A DNA stretch of 64,000 nt from Rhinopithecus roxellana (GCF_007565055.1 NC_044566.1:63921315-63985314), one strand, 5' to 3'; positions 57,501 through 62,322 are shown, counted from the stretch's first letter. The notes: generated from the letters alone by a model not told the origin. Numbers and translations are program-made.

Positions 57501-57712
57501 AGCAATTTCGCCTTGTTTTACTTACCAATATTATAAAGCGCTTCAGTACAAGAAGAATCATTTCTTAGAGCCTCTTTATAGAATTCAGCGGCCTTCTCAT
57601 AATCACCATTTGCAAAAACTGTATTACCTTTATTAGTAAGAGCTGCTGGATTATATCTATCAGAGTTCACAGCTATATCTGCATAGCTGCTGGCTTGTGC
57701 AAAATCCTTTCC
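13131..57712 (-). CDS. IFT88: IFT88 (partial gene; eight internal coding exons, 3'-proximal half)
   Basis: This is the span of eight exons read on the minus strand that join into one open frame of 856 nt. IFT88 (polaris, Tg737) is a TPR-repeat subunit of intraflagellar transport complex B. It carries cargo along the ciliary axoneme and is needed to build cilia. The translated exons match the IFT88 C-terminal half as I remember it, including AVNSDRYNPAALTNKGN, EWLGAYYIDTQFWEKAIQYF and RFLVRLCTDLGLKDAQEYAR. About seven TPR helix pairs are followed by a charged helix and a basic Gly/Ser tail. Splice phases run 0-1, 1-2, 2-0, 0-2, 2-1, 1-1, 1-0 and 0-1 without conflict, and no exon has a stop or frameshift. 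Spliced structure and intact frame argue against a processed pseudogene. The N-terminal exons and the acidic C-terminal end are not in the window. Confidence 0.96.
13556..14395. repeat. 38-bp minisatellite, 22 copies
   Basis: The marker aatgttgtag recurs every 38 bp from 13575 to 14373 (21 intervals, no indels), giving 22 copies. Interior copies read identically. Copies at both edges carry tatac/tatatac in place of tacacac, and catatac in place of catgtac. Each unit contains the near-palindrome acaatgttgt. It lies in the IFT88 intron about 360 bp upstream (transcript sense) of the exon at 13197. Confidence 0.98.
14396..15229. other. Intronic sequence without recognised feature
   Basis: AT-rich, with a short A-run at 14422-14434. 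Nothing else recognised. Confidence 0.55.
15240..15553 (+). mobile_element. Alu (sense) with about 33-bp pure A tail
   Basis: Full-length Alu, flanked by gctgaaaata at 15230-15239 and 15554-15563. Confidence 0.95.
15564..17187. other. Intronic sequence, GC-richer, unassigned
   Basis: 15700-16300 is pyrimidine-rich and gives a chance 226-codon open frame on +. It has no splice sites, homology or composition that I can support as a gene. No repeat family recognised. Confidence 0.5.
17203..17360 (+). mobile_element. 3'-truncated Alu ending at the middle A-rich region
   Basis: Starts gggccgggcgcagtggctca and stops after the left monomer at an A-rich string (aaaaaaaaatacaaaaaag...). Perfect 15-bp flanking repeats aaaactgtgaaaatg lie at 17188-17202 and 17361-17375. 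Confidence 0.93.
17376..18714. other. Intronic sequence, partly old repeat
   Basis: 18040-18200 (atgataacagtgatgtctaa, gtggtgggataggtgatttt, tctttatacatttttatttg) resembles a common old interspersed repeat that I cannot name. The rest is unassigned. Confidence 0.45.
18715..18800 (+). repeat. MIR-like fragment
   Basis: Reads atcctcattttacagctgataagaatgag gtccagaaagctaaac, matching the MIR core in + orientation. Confidence 0.6.
18801..19860. other. Intronic sequence without recognised feature
   Basis: A modestly GC-rich stretch at 19010-19230 gives chance open frames on both strands. Nothing conserved recognised. Confidence 0.5.
19861..20146 (-). mobile_element. Alu (antisense)
   Basis: Full-length reverse Alu from tttttgagacagagtcttac to gggcctggcc. 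Confidence 0.94.
20170..20465 (-). mobile_element. Young Alu, Old World monkey AluY type (antisense)
   Basis: Carries gccgccacctcgcccggcta, cccgtctcggcctccc and ggcttgagccacc. It sits 23 bp after the previous Alu in the same orientation. Confidence 0.94.
20466..21214. other. Intronic sequence without recognised feature
   Basis: No exon or repeat recognised. Confidence 0.5.
21215..21300 (+). repeat. MER5A-like hAT fragment
   Basis: tgcttctcaaactttggtga ... aaaatcacctagaaaacttg ttag matches the MER5-type opening. Confidence 0.7.
21635..21741 (-). CDS. IFT88: IFT88 exon, 107 nt (last TPR-like unit and charged helix)
   Basis: The acceptor is acaatttag and the donor gtatctca. It completes a Cys codon, then reads LRFLVRLCTDLGLKDAQEYA and RKLKRLEKMKEIREQ, ending on a complete codon. 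The second half is strongly basic/acidic and helical, a transition from the TPR solenoid to the low-complexity tail. Open frame continues into the intron for about a dozen codons but is not conserved IFT88 sequence, so the splice boundary is preferred. Confidence 0.95.
21742..22778. other. Intron upstream of the 107-nt exon
   Basis: AT-rich. 22080-22200 may be a decayed MIR. Nothing firm. Confidence 0.45.
22779..22985 (-). mobile_element. 5'-truncated Alu joined to L1
   Basis: Reverse Alu from the poly-T to ttcaccaaagtggccaggtgg. It stops there and L1 sequence begins. The junction has ggtct in common with both parents. Confidence 0.92.
22985..24934 (-). mobile_element. L1 (gene sense) with 5'UTR, internal deletion, and lost 3' part
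   Basis: Read on the minus strand: the 5'UTR begins near 24934 (opposite of ccatcttggaagc), ORF1 remnants follow (23823-23300), then the text jumps near 23285 into the ORF2 region after the endonuclease and ends near 22985. The ORF1 C-terminus and the endonuclease domain are missing. It lies in the same orientation as IFT88. Confidence 0.9.
24949..25250 (-). mobile_element. Alu (antisense) with exact 14-bp target duplication
   Basis: Flanked by cttctcttacttat at 24935-24948 and 25251-25264, beside the 5' end of the L1. Confidence 0.95.
25265..25971. other. Intronic sequence without recognised feature
   Basis: T-rich. No exon or clear repeat recognised. Confidence 0.5.
25972..26230 (+). mobile_element. 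5'-truncated Alu (sense)
   Basis: Begins mid-left-arm at cccagcctggcaaatatggt and runs to a long A tail. Similar agtttccc/agttttcccc text lies on both sides. Confidence 0.9.
26231..26685. other. Intronic sequence, small duplication
   Basis: A 19-bp tandem duplication (tccagacttgtagccaaaa at 26458-26476, tccagacttgtagccaacc at 26477-26495). Otherwise unassigned. Confidence 0.5.
26701..26997 (-). mobile_element. Alu (antisense) with 15-bp target duplication
   Basis: Flanked by gcatttataattttt at 26686-26700 and 26998-27012. Confidence 0.95.
27100..27440 (+). repeat. L2-like LINE fragment
   Basis: cttcaaggccacttcaaatgttacctcctc ... gacagcactttgcac ... tgtatccccagcacataaaa ... aatgaatgg fits the L2 3' region. 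Confidence 0.75.
27680..28490 (+). repeat. L2-like LINE fragment, longer
   Basis: gaaccttttgaaaacatatgtc ... gcctgatctaaggcctgtgag ... tttcaggtctctgctcaaatg ... acatccacagtgccagaaca follows the L2 3' layout. It is divergent and its left edge is vague. Confidence 0.65.
28514..28816 (+). mobile_element. Alu (sense)
   Basis: Full-length, flanked by accattaaagt at 28503-28513 and 28817-28827. Confidence 0.95.
28968..29250 (-). mobile_element. Old AluJ-like element (antisense)
   Basis: Divergent reverse Alu (gatgcccaggctggagcgca ... catgagccatcacgcatagcc). Confidence 0.88.
29592..29890 (+). mobile_element. Young Alu, Old World monkey AluY type (sense)
   Basis: ggccaggcgcggtggctcaa ... ggccgagacgggcggatcac ... 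actagccaggcgaggtggc. Flanked by aacctggcctt on both sides. Confidence 0.95.
29955..30165 (+). repeat. hAT-Charlie-type nonautonomous element
   Basis: Opens agttctcaactggcatcaat and closes gtgccaaggctgagaaactc, giving imperfect inverted ends, with ggacatttctggggtgggag within. MER58/MER5-group-like; family not fixed. Confidence 0.7.
30225..30376 (+). repeat. MER5A-like fragment
   Basis: agcactagttctctaatatg ... agaatcacatagaaagttct matches the MER5 type, divergent. Confidence 0.55.
30378..30657 (+). mobile_element. Alu (sense), internally rearranged
   Basis: Starts ggccgggtgtggtggctcac. The stretch at 30430-30490 repeats 'agaatcgcttgaagagtg' and 'gtttttagtagaatctccgtctc' text out of the usual order, then a normal right arm follows. 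Confidence 0.9.
30958..30993. repeat. (TTTA/TTTG)n microsatellite
   Basis: tttgtttatttatttgttta and onward, at the tail of an antisense Alu. Confidence 0.85.
30994..31110 (-). mobile_element. Alu (antisense) with internal deletion
   Basis: tctcactctgttggccaggctggtcttgac joins the right-arm and left-arm copies of ccaggctgg. Everything between is lost. Confidence 0.9.
31111..31578. other. Intronic sequence without recognised feature
   Basis: AT-rich. Nothing recognised. Confidence 0.5.
31591..31869 (+). mobile_element. Alu (sense)
   Basis: Flanked by aaaattatttgc (ending 31590) and again from about 31872. Its tail is short. Confidence 0.93.
32309..32374 (-). CDS. IFT88: IFT88 exon, 66 nt (phase-symmetric)
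   Basis: The exon is flanked by gtttatag and gtaagtgg. It enters and leaves in phase 1 and encodes NYQKALDTYKDTHRKFPENV plus the start of E-C. It is the second helix of a TPR whose first helix is in the 53-nt exon. Its length is a multiple of three with equal phases, so skipping it would delete 22 residues without shifting the frame. Confidence 0.95.
32609..32780 (-). mobile_element. Old Alu/FLAM-type fragment (antisense)
   Basis: Divergent: gagacgaggtcttactctgt ... ggctattcacagacacaatc ... gtagctgggactacagatgc. Confidence 0.8.
32950..33236 (+). mobile_element. Alu (sense)
   Basis: gggctgggcgtggtgctcac to ctcaaaataaat. The tail has become an (aaat)n microsatellite running to 33269. Confidence 0.93.
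33237..33269. repeat. (AAAT)n microsatellite from an Alu tail
   Basis: aataaataaataaataaatg repeats lie between two Alus in opposite orientation. Confidence 0.85.
33285..33559 (-). mobile_element. Alu (antisense)
   Basis: Starts with poly-T and an altered opening (ccagacagagtgcagtggtg, so the first bases of the right arm are missing) and ends gtgcctggcc. It lies 50 bp from the sense Alu, forming an inverted pair. Confidence 0.93.
33560..34773. other. Intronic sequence; (TA)n tract and MIR-like patch
   Basis: 33853-33872 holds a (ta)n microsatellite. 33690-33800 (ctgggcctctctctacaaga gggatgaaatag) is MIR-like. The 53-nt IFT88 exon begins just after. Confidence 0.55.
34774..34826 (-). CDS. 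IFT88: IFT88 exon, 53 nt (short)
   Basis: This short exon is flanked by ttttatag and gtaaatgc. One base completes the Gln codon, then the frame reads PTQVKWQLMVASCFRRSG, leaving one base over. It is the first helix of a TPR whose second helix is in the next exon. It is too small for simple ORF searches and was found by homology and frame continuity. The exon on either side lies 2.4 kb and 16.3 kb away. Confidence 0.94.
34827..35554. other. Intronic sequence; MIR-like patch
   Basis: 35475-35545 (ttggaatcagatagatctgg ... ctactggggcaagttactta) is MIR-like. The rest is unassigned. Confidence 0.5.
35555..36030 (+). repeat. L2-like LINE fragment
   Basis: cattacttccctccttaaag ... caacctctttactctctgct aatgcc ... 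ccttcctccataaaggtaac resembles L2 3' text. Confidence 0.6.
36070..36360 (-). mobile_element. Alu (antisense)
   Basis: Full-length, older reverse Alu from poly-T to gagccactgcacctggc. Confidence 0.93.
36844..37140. mobile_element. Tigger/TcMar-type nonautonomous DNA transposon
   Basis: Begins cagtggtccccccttatctg and ends aggtagactactg, with TA on both sides (36842-36843 and 37141-37142), as for Tc1/mariner elements. The body text aaccctatatatactgtg and cctatgataaagttcaattt fits Tigger-related MITEs. Confidence 0.85.
37238..37342. repeat. Inverted duplication (hairpin), about 40-bp arms
   Basis: The arm at 37238-37282 pairs with the arm at 37303-37342 around a 20-bp spacer. Core: ctcaaacagat, atacttacacaaacatgt versus acatgtttgtgtaagtat, ctgtttgag. 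The left arm has an extra 5 bp (a short duplication of agatc). Confidence 0.95.
37385..37845 (+). mobile_element. Old L1 ORF2 fragment (sense strand +)
   Basis: Reads like L1M ORF2 C-terminal half text (gaaagaaatcaaagaagaca, gtgcaatccctatcaaaatc, agaactcatgtttcctgatt) with several stops. Confidence 0.8.
38597..38670. repeat. 37-bp perfect tandem duplication
   Basis: gcctaaatgactgagttagg onward is repeated exactly, 38597-38633 and 38634-38670. Confidence 0.95.
39650..39941 (-). mobile_element. Young Alu, Old World monkey AluY type (antisense)
   Basis: gtggccggatctcagctcac, gccgccacctcgcccggcta and cccgtctcggcctccc. It lies inside the old L1. Confidence 0.95.
39961..40240 (-). mobile_element. 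Young AluY-type (antisense)
   Basis: Same orientation, 19 bp after the previous Alu. It has lost a few bases at cactgtggtctcgatctcc. Confidence 0.94.
40968..41014. repeat. (TTTTA)n/(TTTA)n microsatellite
   Basis: ttattttattttattttatt then atttatttatttattta, from the tail of the antisense Alu that follows. Confidence 0.9.
41015..41295 (-). mobile_element. Alu (antisense)
   Basis: gagatggagtcttgctctgt to accagcacgcctgga. Confidence 0.93.
41947..42249 (+). mobile_element. Young Alu, Old World monkey AluY type (sense)
   Basis: Flanked by aaagaaatttaattc at 41932-41946 and 42250-42264. It is close to its consensus. Confidence 0.97.
42265..43071. other. Intronic sequence without recognised feature
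   Basis: Purine-rich. No exon or repeat recognised. Confidence 0.5.
43089..43395 (+). mobile_element. Alu (sense)
   Basis: ggctgggcgcagtatctcac to an A-rich tail. aagattttattg occurs just before and just after. Confidence 0.94.
43396..43964. other. Intronic sequence without recognised feature
   Basis: Nothing recognised apart from AT-rich intron. Confidence 0.5.
45000..46345 (+). pseudogene. L1 ORF1 remnant, broken by frameshift, stop and Alu
   Basis: Opens with ATG at 45000 (MGKKQYRKAGNSK). The frame is lost near 45135-45165, a stop occurs in the coiled-coil region (gaagtga at 45380-45386), a further frame change lies near 45530, and an Alu interrupts at 45813. The RNA-binding region (PRHVIVRFTKVEMKEKMLRA) is still readable. 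L1 ORF1p is the RNA-binding trimer of the L1 particle; this copy cannot make it. Confidence 0.9.
45813..46128 (-). mobile_element. Young Alu inserted in L1 ORF1
   Basis: Flanked by tcaacattctt at 45802-45812 and 46129-46139. The Alu type is the monkey AluY form. Confidence 0.96.
46407..50210 (+). pseudogene. L1 ORF2 remnant (endonuclease, reverse transcriptase, Cys-rich end)
   Basis: The first 264 codons keep an open endonuclease domain, with NVNGL, QETH, GDFN and SDHS motifs in order. The frame then breaks at about 47190 and again several times (about 47510, 47985, 48600, 48972, 49340). The reverse transcriptase part retains SPGPDGFTAEFYQ, RQGCPLSPLLFN and FADDMIVY. The C-terminal part retains the cysteine cluster CWRGCGEIGTLLHCWWDC. 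Nonfunctional as a whole. Confidence 0.92.
50424..50732. other. Intronic sequence without recognised feature
   Basis: AT-rich. Confidence 0.5.
50746..51035 (+). mobile_element. Alu (sense), 135 bp from an IFT88 exon
   Basis: Flanked by acaaaaataattt at 50733-50745 and 51036-51048. The promoter-proximal start has lost 'ctcacgcc'. The tail is (caaa)n. Confidence 0.95.
51171..51286 (-). CDS. IFT88: IFT88 exon, 116 nt (TPR)
   Basis: The acceptor tttttccag and donor gtaagtaatc are both strong. The exon starts in phase 0 and encodes SYRYFPCNIEVIEWLGAYY then IDTQFWEKAIQYFERASLM, a TPR with the W-LG-Y...A--F pattern. It ends two bases into a Gln codon. An intron of about 16.3 kb follows, containing the long antisense L1 and an older L1 block. 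The exon sits between two Alus in opposite orientation (50746-51035 on + and 51627-51911 on -). Confidence 0.95.
51627..51911 (-). mobile_element. Old Alu (antisense)
   Basis: Preceded by a (tta)n tract. agacagtcttgctctgtagc to gggccaccacgcctatcc. Confidence 0.9.
51928..52045 (-). mobile_element. Single-arm Alu/FLAM-type fragment (antisense)
   Basis: gagatggggtcttgttatgt ... gagccaccacacccag, about one monomer. Confidence 0.85.
52091..52368 (+). mobile_element. Alu (sense)
   Basis: ggccgggcgtggtggtaatc to aaaacaaaacaaaac. Lies 157 bp from the 151-nt IFT88 exon. Confidence 0.94.
52526..52676 (-). CDS. IFT88: IFT88 exon, 151 nt (TPR pair)
   Basis: The acceptor is ggcctaag and the donor gtaggtgtg. 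The frame continues as YELMENPSQAIEWLMQVV, then PTDPQVLSKLGELYDHEGDK and SQAFQYYYE, finishing on a complete codon. The two halves are consecutive TPRs (alternating small and aromatic positions: A-I-W, L-G-Y-A-F-Y). From memory the human protein differs here by a few conservative residues (for example D for N after ME, and R for H before EGDK). That fits a divergent primate ortholog but was not checked. Confidence 0.95.
52677..53510. other. Intron between the 109- and 151-nt exons
   Basis: 53270-53335 holds an imperfect duplication around acaagtgtgataccaca. Otherwise unassigned. Confidence 0.5.
53511..53809 (-). mobile_element. Alu (antisense)
   Basis: Poly-T then ggcagtccagctctgcaccc to gagccactgtgcctggc. 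taaaacta occurs on both sides. Confidence 0.93.
53810..54732. other. Intronic sequence without recognised feature
   Basis: Strongly AT-rich. No exon or repeat recognised. Confidence 0.5.
54733..54841 (-). CDS. IFT88: IFT88 exon, 109 nt (TPR)
   Basis: The acceptor is a long T-rich tract ending ttttttaag (seen on + as the A-rich run at 54843-54871). The donor is gtatctta. The exon enters in phase 1, completing the Gly codon from the previous exon, and reads LTYEKLNRLDEALDCFLKL, a canonical TPR, followed by AEVLYQIAN. It ends two bases into an Ile codon. The donor is gtatct rather than gtaagt, a somewhat weak match at +4 to +6. Confidence 0.95.
54976..55271 (-). mobile_element. Old AluJ-like element (antisense)
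   Basis: gatacagggtctcactcctg to gagccaccacacccggcc. Confidence 0.92.
55516..55821 (-). mobile_element. Alu (antisense)
   Basis: ggggcagagtcttgctcttt to cgtgagccactgcacccggcc. Confidence 0.93.
56023..56308 (+). mobile_element. Alu (sense)
   Basis: ggccaggcgtggtggctcac to poly-A, with a small deletion near ttccagctacggcaggagaa. Confidence 0.94.
56310..56958. other. Intronic sequence without recognised feature
   Basis: No exon seen. Confidence 0.5.
56959..57011. repeat. 18-bp unit, three tandem copies, GC-rich
   Basis: catgcccggggtgatgtt occurs twice in full at 56958-56993, with a third copy ending gatgatgcc. Each unit carries CCCGGGG next to an AT-rich intron. About 500 bp from the 187-nt exon. 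Confidence 0.93.
57012..57525. other. Intron downstream of the 187-nt exon
   Basis: 57130-57260 has old-LINE-like text (ggggtgacaggtacacgggt, ttgaaattccatctatcggc). No exon. Confidence 0.45.
57526..57712 (-). CDS. IFT88: IFT88 exon, 187 nt (first visible, TPR)
   Basis: The exon is flanked by ttacttag (acceptor) and gtaagtaaa (donor) on the minus strand. It starts in phase 0 at GGA AAG GAT and ends with one spare base. It encodes GKDFAQASSYADIAVNSD, then a TPR with the pattern NPAALTNKGN..F..GDYEKAAEFYKEAL, and ends ALYNIG across the junction. TPR motifs are helix-turn-helix pairs that stack into a scaffold for IFT-B partners. The residues match IFT88 closely as I remember it. The upstream exon, expected to end in an intact codon, was not found before 64000. 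Confidence 0.95.
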
Positions 57713-58739
57713 CTAAGTAAAATACATATACAAAGTACTTGAATTTCATGAAATACTTTTTCTGACTGTTCTGAGATTACAGACATAATAAATAGACTTT
57801 CTGAGATTACAAATATAATGAACAAAAATATTTTACGTATCTTGGTCTTGATAGTCTGATTCTACATAAGAGTTTTACTCATCAAGCTCAACCACCCAAG
57901 CTTCTTGTGATTGACTTCTCCAGTCTCATGGTTAGAATAACAACACTATTTATATGTAGGTGGTTCCATGCTCAACGCCCAAATTCCATGTCACCATTTG
58001 CTGCAGCGCTCCCCCTCCCACTTGAAGCCCTGAAATAGCTGTCACAAAAGCACTACCCTTCCTGCCCCTAGCACACTGGCTGCATCACCTACTAGGTCTC
58101 TGCACTGGTGGCAATCCATTGTTTTTTTCCGTCTCCATGCCAAATGCTCTGTCAGGGCCTTGCCATCATTCACGTGAGCTACAGGAACCTCTGTTCTTAA
58201 ATATCATGACCATCTGTGCCAGGTCAGCTTGGTTAAACCAGGAACTACATTTCTAAGAAGCTCCTTCACTATTAGGCTCTTGTCTAGACTTGGCCAAAAG
58301 AGGAACTTGTGTGACATCTGGAATGCAGACCTGAAGCAGTGGCCTTTAGTCTCTGAAAGGCTTTTTCTTGTCATCAGATGCAGGACTGATGCAGAAGTGT
58401 CCATGGGTACCAGCTTCTCCTCACTCACTCCACTCCATGGGCAGCTCTTCTTCCTGACTATGCCATCCCTGCTCCATGACAGGGTTTGGCTGTGGCCCCC
58501 AGAGGAGGCAGCTGCACAGAGGTATCTGCTTCCCACAGAACTCCCCATGAAGGCCCTCTGGGTTCTACTGTGGCAGCTGGATGTGTGCGGCCACTCACTG
58601 ACTGATGGTAATTCCTCCTCAGATCTCCAGCTCCCCTACTACACCGTCACCACCAGGGCTCCTTCACAACTGTGTAACATTAAATTCCCATGCCCCTTCT
58701 CCCACGTCACTCACAGTGACCGTCCTTGGTTAAACTTTG
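57713..58739. other. Intronic sequence, unassigned
   Basis: 57762-57818 holds an imperfect local duplication (ttctgagattaca twice). 57960-58700 is GC-richer with chance open frames on both strands. No repeat family recognised. Confidence 0.45.
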
Positions 58740-59265
58740 TAAAAAGTTTAGATATAACTTATATATAATAAACCTGACCCCTTTAAAATGTAGAATTCTG
58801 TGGCATTTAGTAGGTTCACAAAGTTGTGCAACCACTGTCAATATCTACTTCCACCCTCAAAAGAAACCCTGTACCCATTAGTAGTCACTCCCCATTCTCT
58901 TCTGCCCCCCAGCCCCTGGCAACCACTAATCTGTTTCCTGTCTCCATGCCTATTCTGGACACCAAATATAAATAGAATCATAAAATATGCAGTCTTTTGT
59001 GTCTGACATCTTTCACTCAGCATATTTTTAAGGTCCGTCCATGTTTAGCAGACATCTGTGCTGCAGTCCTTGTAAAGGCTGAATAGCGTCCCACTGTGTG
59101 GCTAGCCACCATGTCCTTTATCTACTCATTGTTGATGGACACTTGGGTTGCTTCCAGGCTCCTTTATGGTTACTACAAATAACGCTGCCATGAACATTCA
59201 TGTGCAAGTTTTTGTGTGAACTCTGACTGAACTCTGAAACAAAAATTGGTACCTACAAGTGGGGT
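58740..59265 (+). repeat. Ancient LINE-related repeat (second copy)
   Basis: Shares gtggcattta, gcaaccact, tcctgtctccatgc, tttcactcagcatat and ttgttgatggacacttgggt with the block at 36440-37384, in the same order and strand. Confidence 0.65.
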
Positions 59266-60124
59266 GCTGCTGTTATAAAAACATGTAACATTGTCTTTTG
59301 GACTATACAGCAGGCAAAACTGAGAAAAGCTGTGAGGGGCTGTGTTGGGGACTGGAGAGATGGTGGAGCATGAGTGAGCCTGCAAAGGCAGAAGGAATCA
59401 TCAGAGGCTGGATAAAGAGCAAGCCGCACTGTCACCGTGAAGCACTGACACAAGTGGCACCCACAGAGTGGGTTGAAGGACAGGAAGTGCACCTGATAAA
59501 TATGCCCGTGTGGCCAAGGCAATTTCTAGGCAGGATGCTGAAGGGCCAATGAACTGATTTTAACTGGGTATATAACTGATCAGGTATAGGAAGATAAAAA
59601 TGAGCTAAGGAGAGAACTGTTCAGTTTGCAGGTAGAATTTCGAGAAAATATAGAAGAACTAGGACTCGCTAAGGTAGAAAATAAAATTATTTCATGTCTC
59701 CAGTTTCTTGTGGTGGCACAAGATTCTCAAAGTAGAACCTGGTGGCAGGTTAGGGAACAATTCAAAGGTGTGGCTGTAATACCTTTCGTAAACATCTCAC
59801 AAAGATTTAAGGTCATACCTAGCAGACCTTCTCTCCCAGGTAGTGAAACGGGCTTCTAAGACACTTCAAGGCTCTGTTCTACAGCAGCTTATACACCTAG
59901 TGGGAAGGAGTCTGTCCTGAAAAGAATTCTGGATGCAGCTGTTGAGACATGTGGGAAATCCTAACAAGACTTAGAGAAAACCCTCCAAGGTTTTAGGGGA
60001 GTTGTACTGACTGTTGCTAGTTTGGATTAAAGGCACAGATAGAGTCCAAAATGAAAAAAGCTCTCTGTGTCCCAAATGTCTCAGGGCAGAACACAGACTG
60101 AGAAAGTTTATCAGCTGCAAACAC
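59266..60124. other. Intronic sequence without recognised feature
   Basis: No splice-flanked exon or named repeat recognised. Confidence 0.45.
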
Positions 60125-60136
60125 AGGCTATTTCTT

Positions 60137-60431
60137 TCTCTTCTTTTTTTACATTTTACTTTAAGTTATGGGATACATGTGCAGAATGTGCAGGTTTGTT
60201 ACATAGGTATACATGTGCCATGGTGGTTTGCTGCACCCATCAACCTGTCATCTAGGTTTTAATCCCCGCATGCATTAGGTATTGGTCCTAATGCTCTCCC
60301 TTCCCTTGCCTTCCACTCCTTGACAGGCCCCAGTGTGTGATGCTCCCCTCCCTGTGTCCATGTGTTCTCATTGTTCAACTCTCGCTTATGAGTGAGAACA
60401 TGCAGTGTTTGGTTTTCTGTTCCTGGAACAT
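60137..60431 (-). mobile_element. Short 3'-end L1 fragment (antisense)
   Basis: Reverse L1 3'UTR (acatgtgcagaatgtgcagg, gtgagaacatgcagtgtttg). Flanked by aggctatttctt at 60125-60136 and 60432-60443. Confidence 0.95.
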
Positions 60432-60746
60432 AGGCTATTTCTTATACAAAAGGAAGATGCTCTCAGAAGGCAGAGCCAAGAGTCATAGAAGAAAAAGAAT
60501 TAGGGGGCCACTTCGAGGGAGCAGAGCTGGGCCCTAATCAAGGAATATTCCTTTTTCTCAGACTAGGGAGCACTGGCCACACCTGCTTTGCTAGGTTTCA
60601 GAATCATTAAGGAAAGTGACTGTGATGTGCCTCCATCCCTCCGCTTTGGAGATGAGTATCTTACAGGGGATGAGTGCCATGTCTTTTCATTCAGAAATCT
60701 TTGGATCAAGAAGAAAGAAATTGTGCCTGAGAAAGCTCCATTTCTT

Positions 60747-61065
60747 GTTTTTTTGTTTGTTTGAGACGGAGTCTCATTCTGTCGCCCAGGTTGGAATGCA
60801 GTGGCACGATCTTGGCTCACTGCGACCTCTGCCTTCCAGGTTCAAGCAATTCTCATGCCTTAGCCTTCCGAGTAGCTGGGACTACAGGCATGCACCACCA
60901 TGCCTGGCTAATTTTTTATATTTTTGGTAGAGACAGGGTTTCACCGTGTTTAGTAGAGATGAGGTTTCACTATGTTGGCCAGGCTCAAACTCCTGGCCTC
61001 AAGTGATCCATCTGCCTCAGCCTCCCAAAGTGCTGGGATTACAGGCATGAGCCACCAAACCCAGC
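60747..61065 (-). mobile_element. Alu (antisense) with a small internal duplication
   Basis: gagacggagtctcattctgt to gagccaccaaacccagc. The segment ggtagagacagggtttcacc is followed at once by a second variant, tagtagagatgaggtttcac (about 60928-60980). Confidence 0.93.
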
Positions 61066-61479
61066 TGGAAAGTCCCATTTCTATCCAGACCTGATGTAGA
61101 TCCTGGCCTTTGAACCTGATGCTGTGGTGGAATGAGACTCTGAGAGTCTTAGGAGGGCTATGAATAACTGGGGTCTGAGTGCAGGCAGTGGTAGATTGTT
61201 ACAATAATGACTTCAGTGGATCACACCTCCCAGGATTCATGCATGACTCATTCAGGTATGATTCTCCCTCATGTTTGTTTTGTTCAATAAAATAATAACA
61301 AACTCAATGCGCTAATACACACCTGTGTACTGGGGTTTGTTCTGATGGAACCCAGTCCCACCTGAGAAGGCTGGGATCCCCTGCTGGAGATGCTCTGAGG
61401 GAAGACTGAGTTGCCCTGGCCAACAGTTCAGCTAAGTGACAGGCATGAGATAGGAATTTGGAACATCCAGTCTCAGTTA
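61066..61479. other. Intronic sequence without recognised feature
   Basis: Nothing recognised. Confidence 0.45.
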
Positions 61480-61650
61480 TGCCTCAGAGGATGGCAGCTG
61501 CATGAGTAAGGCCAGGCAAGCCCAGTGAAAGAAGCATCCAGGTGAACCCAGCTCACTGGGTAGAATGTAAGCAAATACCTGGTGATTTCAAGCCACTACG
61601 GTTTGGGGCAGTTCATTACACAGCAAGAGAAAATAGATACAACTATATGC
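61480..61650 (+). mobile_element. MLT1-like LTR fragment
   Basis: caggtgaacccagctcactg ... atttcaagccactacggttt ggggcagttcattacacagcaagagaaaatag is the MaLR MLT1-type 3' end. Confidence 0.75.
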
Positions 61651-62114
61651 CGGATACCAACAATATACTTTCAACTACATATCATATAAAACTACATAGG
61701 AGACTCATCACTTGGCCTCAAAACATTCTTGATTACAACCATTTTCTTCAGAACCAAGTGTAAGAAATTGCTGATGAGATGCTCTAATAGCTCTGCTTGG
61801 TTGATTAAATTTAACAATTCTCTTTGCTTCTTTAAATTTTCTATTGGTCTCCTCCTGCACAGTCATCAAACTTGGTAAAGATCTGGTGACGAACTGGGTC
61901 AAAAAATTCATTAGTGATTTTCTAAATTCAAAATTTAATGGCCATGATAGACACCATCCTTCACCCCGTGGACTTGCCCGTCAGAGCTGCTGGAAGTGCT
62001 ACTGGCCACCAGCCTCAGCAGGCAGCCCTCTCTGGAAACTGGGTGGAAGACAGAGGCATCTTGTCCCCCTTCCTAGAGATGACCCTTTTTCGGGAGGCAG
62101 GCCACATCCAATGG
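61651..62114. other. Unassigned intronic block with a 67-codon minus-strand open frame
   Basis: 61911-61708 on the minus strand stays open for 67 codons (MNFLTQFVTRSLPSLMTVQE ...). No matching splice sites or known family recognised. It sits between two MaLR LTR fragments. Confidence 0.4.
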
Positions 62115-62322
62115 CTGGCTGGTATGGGGGTACAAAGGCCCACCCTCTCTCTTTTCCTGCCTCCTTGTGAAGAAGGTGCTTGCTTCTCCTTCTGCTATGA
62201 CTGTAAGTTTCCTGAGGTTTCCCTAGCCATACAAAAATGTCGGTCAATTAAACCTCTTTCTTTTATAAATTACCCAGTCTCGGGTATTTCTTTACAGCAG
62301 TGTGAGAACAGACTAACACACC
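62115..62322 (+). mobile_element. MST/THE1-type MaLR LTR 3' part
   Basis: gtgcttgcttctccttctgc ... gtcaattaaacctctttctt ... ataaattacccagtctcggg ... gtgagaacagactaacaca is the standard 3' end of this LTR group. Confidence 0.88.

Noticed and set aside
58204..58768. Overlapping 114- and 179-codon frames on opposite strands
   Set aside because: The mirror-image open frames in a GC-richer patch have no motif or splice support; likely chance.
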